Under the pieces are notes generated by a model. It searched no databases and was not told the DNA's origin. It saw nothing but the letters and a program-made list of their open reading frames with translations. From Psococerastis gibbosa (lineage: Eukaryota > Arthropoda > Insecta > Psocodea > Psocidae), in assembly GCA_963971405.1 (NCBI GenBank), contig OZ020484.1, positions 40,632,770-40,696,769 on the forward strand: 64,000 nt of DNA, in the 5' to 3' direction. The stretch's first letter is position 1. Each line of letters starts with the position of its first letter. The translations under genes were made by a program, and so were the position numbers. Below, in pieces: positions 59,289 to 64,000 of this stretch.

Positions 59289-60440
59289 TTATGATATTTT
59301 TATAGCTGATCGAAGTTTAGCAGAACGAGATCTAGGGTTCCTCAAGAGCTCTTCTTCACTAGGCGTAATTACATGTTTCGTAGTAGCATTCCAATTGCGG
59401 GCACGAAATTCAGCCATCTCATCCATGCCGAAGTAAGTCGAGCAACTAGAATACTTAAGAGGAAGAGGATTGACAGCGTTATCGACAACATTACCAGCAA
59501 GATGTCTTTTAACAACTGTGTCCTCTAAAGAATGAAACGAAATGGCTGCTAATCGGCCACCAATTTTTAAATAGTGATGGGCCATTAACATGCCGTAATT
59601 TAATTCGTTGATTTCATTATTAACAAAAATTCGCAGAGCTTGAAATACTTTTGTGGCAACATGAGCTTTTCTCTGCAGCTTATCTTTACGGTGTGAAAAG
59701 CCACAGACCATTTCAACTGCTTTACTAAGCTGATGGGTGGTTGTTATAGGCTGTAGAGAAAATCTAGATTCAACAATAGCTCTGGCAATGAGTTTGCAAT
59801 GCTTTTCGCCTCCATAAATTTTTAATATTCGCCACAAATCAGTTTCAGAAGCTTTCGCTATTACATCAGCAGCTGTTATTTGACTAGAATCAGTTGTATC
59901 CATTCGCATGTCTAAAGGTCCATTTTTGCTAATAGAAAAGCCACGCTCGGCTTCATCAAACTGCATTGATGAACATCCCAGATCAAATAGAACAGCATCA
60001 ATGCTACCCGGGGATATGTTACTCTTCCGCAGTAGTTTGGGAAGGTCACTGAATTTTCCATGTAGGGGTGTGATCTGCTCAGGAAATGATTCACTCAGCT
60101 GTTTCGAATACTTAAAGGCTACAGGATCGCGGTCAAGTGCCAAGACTTTCAAACTAGACACGTTTTTCAGGGCTTTCAGCGAGTGACCTCCAGCACCAAA
60201 TGTCATGTCAAGAAGGACTGATCCGGGTTTTAGATTGAGTTCTCCTAATGATTCTTCGAGGAGAACTGGAATATGAGATGTAGGTTCTGGTCTCAAATCT
60301 GGAATAGCTGCGTTTATGGGACATCGATCGGCTTGTGCGCTTTTGAATGTTCGCACCCAGCAGCCCGCTCTTAGTGGCACAACAGTCGCTCTGCTGCAAT
60401 TAAGACAAAAAATAAACATTTTACAAGATGGAAAATTCAT
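59289..60440 (-). CDS. METTL15: Mitochondrial rRNA m4C methyltransferase (METTL15/RsmH family)
   Basis: Intronless 383-residue protein of the MraW/RsmH family. Bacterial members methylate N4 of C1402 in 16S rRNA; METTL15 does so in mitochondrial 12S rRNA with S-adenosylmethionine. Signatures: HIPVLLEE (56-63), SAM-binding MTFGAGGHS (79-87), ALDRDP, FDLGCSSMQFDEAERGFS, GPLDMRMD, and SFHSLEDTVVKR near the C terminus. The first ~40 residues are basic and Cys/Arg-rich with few acids, consistent with a mitochondrial leader. Met8 is a possible alternative start. It lies upstream of ENOPH1 in the same orientation, 2.95 kb away, and diverges from the gene at 62753. Lack of introns might suggest retroposition, but no poly(A) or target duplication is evident. 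Confidence 0.93.
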   Translation of the reverse strand: MNFPSCKMFIFCLNCSRATVVPLRAGCWVRTFKSAQADRCPINAAIPDLRPEPTSHIPVLLEESLGELNLKPGSVLLDMTFGAGGHSLKALKNVSSLKVLALDRDPVAFKYSKQLSESFPEQITPLHGKFSDLPKLLRKSNISPGSIDAVLFDLGCSSMQFDEAERGFSISKNGPLDMRMDTTDSSQITAADVIAKASETDLWRILKIYGGEKHCKLIARAIVESRFSLQPITTTHQLSKAVEMVCGFSHRKDKLQRKAHVATKVFQALRIFVNNEINELNYGMLMAHHYLKIGGRLAAISFHSLEDTVVKRHLAGNVVDNAVNPLPLKYSSCSTYFGMDEMAEFRARNWNATTKHVITPSEEELLRNPRSRSAKLRSAIKIS

Positions 60441-61011
60441 GTACCGGTACGATACATAAATAAAGTGCTTAACCTGATTTAAACATTACTTTTATTTATT
60501 TTCGCCGAATAACAGACAGACAGCTGCCGACAGAAGAATAGCTACGAGTAATAAACGATATGTTATATCGTATAGTGTACACAATGTTATACTCCTGCCT
60601 CCTACTTAAATGGACAAACTACCTGTACAGTGCATATCACTTCGCAGTTCGCTATCTCTGTTGAAGAGTTCCTAACCTCAGGGGTCATCGTCAGTGTCTT
60701 CAGATTTAAATTCGAGGCAAAGCAATCTTTAATATTTTTTAGGATAGGAAGAATATCAAAAGTTACTCACCTGAAAGCCATTGAAGGGCAGCACCGGATA
60801 AAGTTACGTCACTTCATGGGCAATTTTAAAACAAATTAAAAATATCTAAGCCTTAAAATCCTTCTAATTTTTGTGATTGACGAGTGTATTATTTTTATTT
60901 GCTTACTTTTGTTGTGGCAGAAGAATGGAAGATTCGTCTTTTCGACTCTAGACAGTGGCAGCAGTGCCATAGTTACTACAAATTTAGAGAGCTTGCATTA
61001 TGCATAAATCC

Positions 61012-61315
61012 ACCTGCAGTCTGATCGAGGCGTTTATAATAAAATATAATTAAATAAATACCCTAGGATAACTGTAAACAAACAAATTTTGAATAGCACT
61101 TTCTATTATAAAGTTATCTTGTTTACCAGTGGATTAAATAAATACCGGTATTATAAACGCCCCGATCAGGCTGCTGGCTCCTATTTGTCTAATCTAGCCT
61201 ATAATGCCAATAATTCCATAGAGAATAGACAGACTTAGGGTGGCCTGCATCTTGTTTACATTTTTAATACCAGGGGATTAAATAAATACCTGTATTATAA
61301 TCGCCATGATCAGGC
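61012..61315. repeat. GATTAAATAAATACC / GATCAGGCTGC repeats
   Basis: GGATTAAATAAATACC(G/T)GTATTATAA followed by CGCC and GATCAGGCTGC occurs at about 61133-61185 and 61273-61320; an inverse copy lies at 61012-61065, forming a fold-back. A further relative is at 29222-29285. Confidence 0.6.
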
Positions 61316-62030
61316 TGCAAGGTTTTTCCGCAAGTGCACTAATGTCGCCAAGATATATAGAGCGGGTAGAGTTAGTATACCAAATTCCCTAAATAAGGGC
61401 CGGCAAGATACTCTTTGGTCTTGGATACCCGCAATGGTTCTAATAGCCCTATTTTGTTAGCAAAAACGAAAAACCCGGAGGGAGTCAGTAGAGTTACCCC
61501 AACAGATAAAACCGTATCGGATGTGACTTTCAAAAACACCAAAGTACACCAACCTTAACCCTTAGCGAACGATTGTCCATAAAAATGAAATATTTCTAAG
61601 TAGTTGGAAGTTTGTGGATCCAATTAAGCTTATGGCATAATGTGTTAATTTGGTTTTACCAATTAAGGTGCTTCTCCAGCTCAACCCCTAAAAAACCAAC
61701 CGAATCGCTCTCAGTCAGGGAAACATCATCCACCCTTAATAATGGGCTCCTTTCGGACCTTTCAACAGCTTCTTTCTACCAGCAAACAATGTAAAGGAGG
61801 TCATTCCTAGGTTGAGAACACGTTTGTTAGAAAAAAAGCCAGTTTCTTGCGACAAGGAGTACTTCTTTCCCAAGCTCCTCAGCTCCTTAAACATCAAGCA
61901 TGTTCCAAATTTGACAGACTCTTTCTTTTTGTGCTTTTGATGCAAATATACCCTTTTTTTAAATCAGATCCTACTCTTATACAGAATTTTGCAACAGCTG
62001 AGCTGCCTAGAAGAAGTGCCCTCTTCAGCT
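61310..62030 (-). pseudogene. LINE reverse-transcriptase relic, minus strand
   Basis: Minus-strand frames give NKRVLNLGMTSFTLFAGRKK, RVDDVSLTESDSVGFLGVEL and then RAIRTIAGIQDQRVSCRPLF, FGILTLPALYI. These are successive parts of the RT palm/thumb and tail of jockey/CR1-like LINEs. Several stops and frameshifts separate them. Confidence 0.7.
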
Positions 62031-62752
62031 AAATAGCTAACAAGTAATTTAGGTCGGACAAAAATACACAATGTAGAATGCAATAATAGTTTTATTATTC
62101 AAGTAGGTAGCTATTGATTCACTCAACGTTTGTTAATAATTGTAAAAATGTTAAGGAGCTGGTTATGAGAATAAATAATCTTATTATCCTACGATTTTTT
62201 AGTGAAGAAATAGGTGCACTACCCCAATCAATCAATGATTTAAAGAGGACAGTGTGACACAACACCTCTCCCCCCCCCTCCCAGTCCCCACTCGGCTGTT
62301 ACATGTGAATGTATATAGGTCTATATATATAGGTAGGTACTGTTTTTTGGTTTTGAAAATCTGACCACCCTAGACAGACTATCTAACTATATTACCAATA
62401 ATCCTCTGCCGAAATGAAATGTGATACTACAGTTAAGCTGAAGTGGAAATCAATTGACAACGTGTTGGGGTAGAATTTTCTGGATTGCCAGACGTTTCAA
62501 TATTTTCATGCTTAGCAAAATCAATAAATCTATAAACGACCTATGCATTCTAGTTCCTTGGCAGGTAGCGTCTGGCCGTCTGCACTCTGCAGCCTGAAAT
62601 TTTATTTTTGGCAAATAAATAATAATAATACATTTTCAACAGTTGTCAAGTCAAACTTGATTTCTTGGTCATTTTATATTTATATATACAAATTGACGAA
62701 ATTGACGATAAGTGTTTACTTTCTTTAACTGTATTTGAGACTTGACTTTGTC

Positions 62753-63312
62753 ATGTCTAGTGTTCCGTTGTTTGGCATGGGGAAATACAAACGAAGTAGA
62801 TTGAAAACGACACCCACCGAAAGCGATCAATGTCTGGCATCGGACGAAGAAGATCCCCTAGAAAGTGTTCTATCACAATTAAAATTTCGGTTAGTAACCA
62901 AGTAGTTTTATCTAGATTCTAGGCTACCTAGGCCTAAATTGATGGTGATATGTTAGACCTAAGTTCATAGACAAATAACTAAGTTAAGTTCCTAGTAACT
63001 GGTACACGTACAACCACCCTTATTAGACTAATGAAGAGATAACAAGAGTCATGTTCCTAAGGTAGCCTACCCGTGTTGTTAGGCGGTCTAGATCAATGAA
63101 AATATGTCAGTTTATTTTATTTGTAGATCAGAAAATTCACGATCTCATTGGGTTGCAAGGGCGGGCTCAGCCATAGTAGCTGTAGTGGTGGGGTATTGCT
63201 TATGTTTGCTGACTAGCAACCACCCTGAATGCAACAACTCTTCTGTGACTCTCGAGTCTTTACCTCACCAGCATCCGGAGCCGGAGTTTTCTTCTGTCCA
63301 GAAATTTATAAG
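62753..63312 (+). CDS. Unrecognised single-pass membrane protein, first two coding exons (runs off the window)
   Basis: Exons 62753-62889 (ATG, donor CG|GTTAGT) and 63127-63312 (acceptor TTGTAG, donor AG|GTAAGA) join in phase and give 107 residues plus two bases of the next codon. The N terminus is polar and basic (GKYKRSRLK), then acidic (SDEEDPLESV). A hydrophobic segment at about 57-74 (AGSAIVAVVVGYCLCLL) is preceded by Arg/His and followed by NNSS, a possible N-glycosylation site. This is a type II signal-anchor layout as in Golgi enzymes or membrane peptidases, but no catalytic domain is reached and I do not recognise the family. The next exon is not seen before 64000. Confidence 0.6.
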
Positions 63313-64000
63313 GTAAGATATTTATACTGGCTAATTGTGCCACTTTAAAGTGAACAACGGGACACGCTTTATCGAATTGCCATATATTTATATGGGTATT
63401 ATCCGTCAGTTTCCCACGCCTTGCATATTCAGGCTAATAGGTGTACAATAGGTAGACATACTGTATTCTTTAAATAAAAATGCAGTAACATTTCTTCTAG
63501 CGTATGGGACTTGGACAATAGCAATATAACTTAGGTTTTAAACAACATGCAATAATTAAAAACCAAGAGTTACATCGTCAGAAAATTTGTTTCTTTTCCA
63601 ACGCCTCCTTTCAGCATTTTTGCAACCTATCAGCCTGGTGGGGGGAGTGAGTCTATTTATTAACTAGAGGCACGCTATGGGCATACTCCTTCACCTCAGA
63701 GAGATGGGGAGTTGACTGACCGTCAGAAAGTAATCCACTTGTTACTGAACACATTTTCCCACCTAAAAACTGTTAGCCGATAAAAATTTAATTGATACAG
63801 CTATTAACTTGCTCATTAATATGATTTGGGAGATGGCTGCTTTTCTGTCACAGCAAGGACGTAACGTACTAGACATAGGTGGAATTCTCAAAAGTGCTTG
63901 TTGTACCAATAGACCTACTAGAACCTGCCAAACAGTTAACCAATCCATTGCATTCACACTCTACCCCCATGGACGGATACAAGGGGGGGGGGGGGCAGGG
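63313..64000. other. Intron of the membrane-protein gene to the window edge
   Basis: Contains a fragment (63596-63752) of the dispersed repeat at 5175-5612 and ends in a poly-G run (63985-63996) like those at hAT MITE ends in this window. No further exon supported. Confidence 0.45.

Larger units (their letters stand above)
60441..62752. other. Intergenic region between divergent METTL15 and the membrane-protein gene
   Basis: Includes a fold-back at 61012-61190, related short repeats to 61315 and a LINE relic at 61310-62030. No supported gene. Promoters for the two flanking genes should lie at its edges; no core motif stands out. Confidence 0.45.

Overview
This is an AT-rich, intron-bearing, repeat-dense animal nuclear window. 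A ZAD-plus-C2H2 zinc-finger gene and the transposon mix (gypsy, Penelope-like, hAT, LINE relics, tRNA-derived SINEs) point to an arthropod, most likely an insect. The species cannot be named from the sequence alone. A run of 200 N marks an assembly gap.

Host genes, rebuilt by joining exons at GT/AG sites with matching phase: (1) + strand 2996-6951, five-exon mitochondrial peroxiredoxin (PRDX3). (2) - strand 16522-8943, eight-exon SGNH/GDSL-hydrolase-like protein with a long disordered insert between its catalytic blocks and a tandemly duplicated last exon. (3) + strand 23973-27268, three-exon ZAD zinc-finger protein with 14 C2H2 fingers. (4) - strand 56338-32377, six-exon enolase-phosphatase E1 (ENOPH1) spread over 24 kb, with a 344-residue acidic C-terminal exon. 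(5) - strand 60440-59289, intronless METTL15/RsmH-type rRNA methyltransferase. (6) + strand from 62753 past the right edge, the first two coding exons of an unrecognised single-pass membrane protein.

Mobile DNA fills most of the rest. ENOPH1 intron 1 holds a very young gypsy element (identical 211-bp LTRs, perfect AGTAA target duplication, open 1342-codon gag-pol). ENOPH1 intron 5 holds a Penelope-like cluster: one inverted fragment, one frameshifted copy and one open 923-codon copy with RT and GIY-YIG domains. Nested hAT elements, SINEs, LINE 3' ends, a possible P-element THAP relic and many fold-back elements lie between genes and in introns.

The most unusual signal is a fold-back family with termini close to GGCGGNNATTCCAC, flanked by 3-bp AT-rich duplications. 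Where long arms exist, they pair well within a copy but differ almost completely between copies, while a central TGGTAGCAGACAT-like block is shared by several. Members run from 132 bp to about 10 kb; the largest candidate encloses the Penelope cluster.

The host genes look functionally independent (mitochondrial redox, methionine salvage, mitochondrial rRNA methylation, transcription); no operon-like organisation is present.
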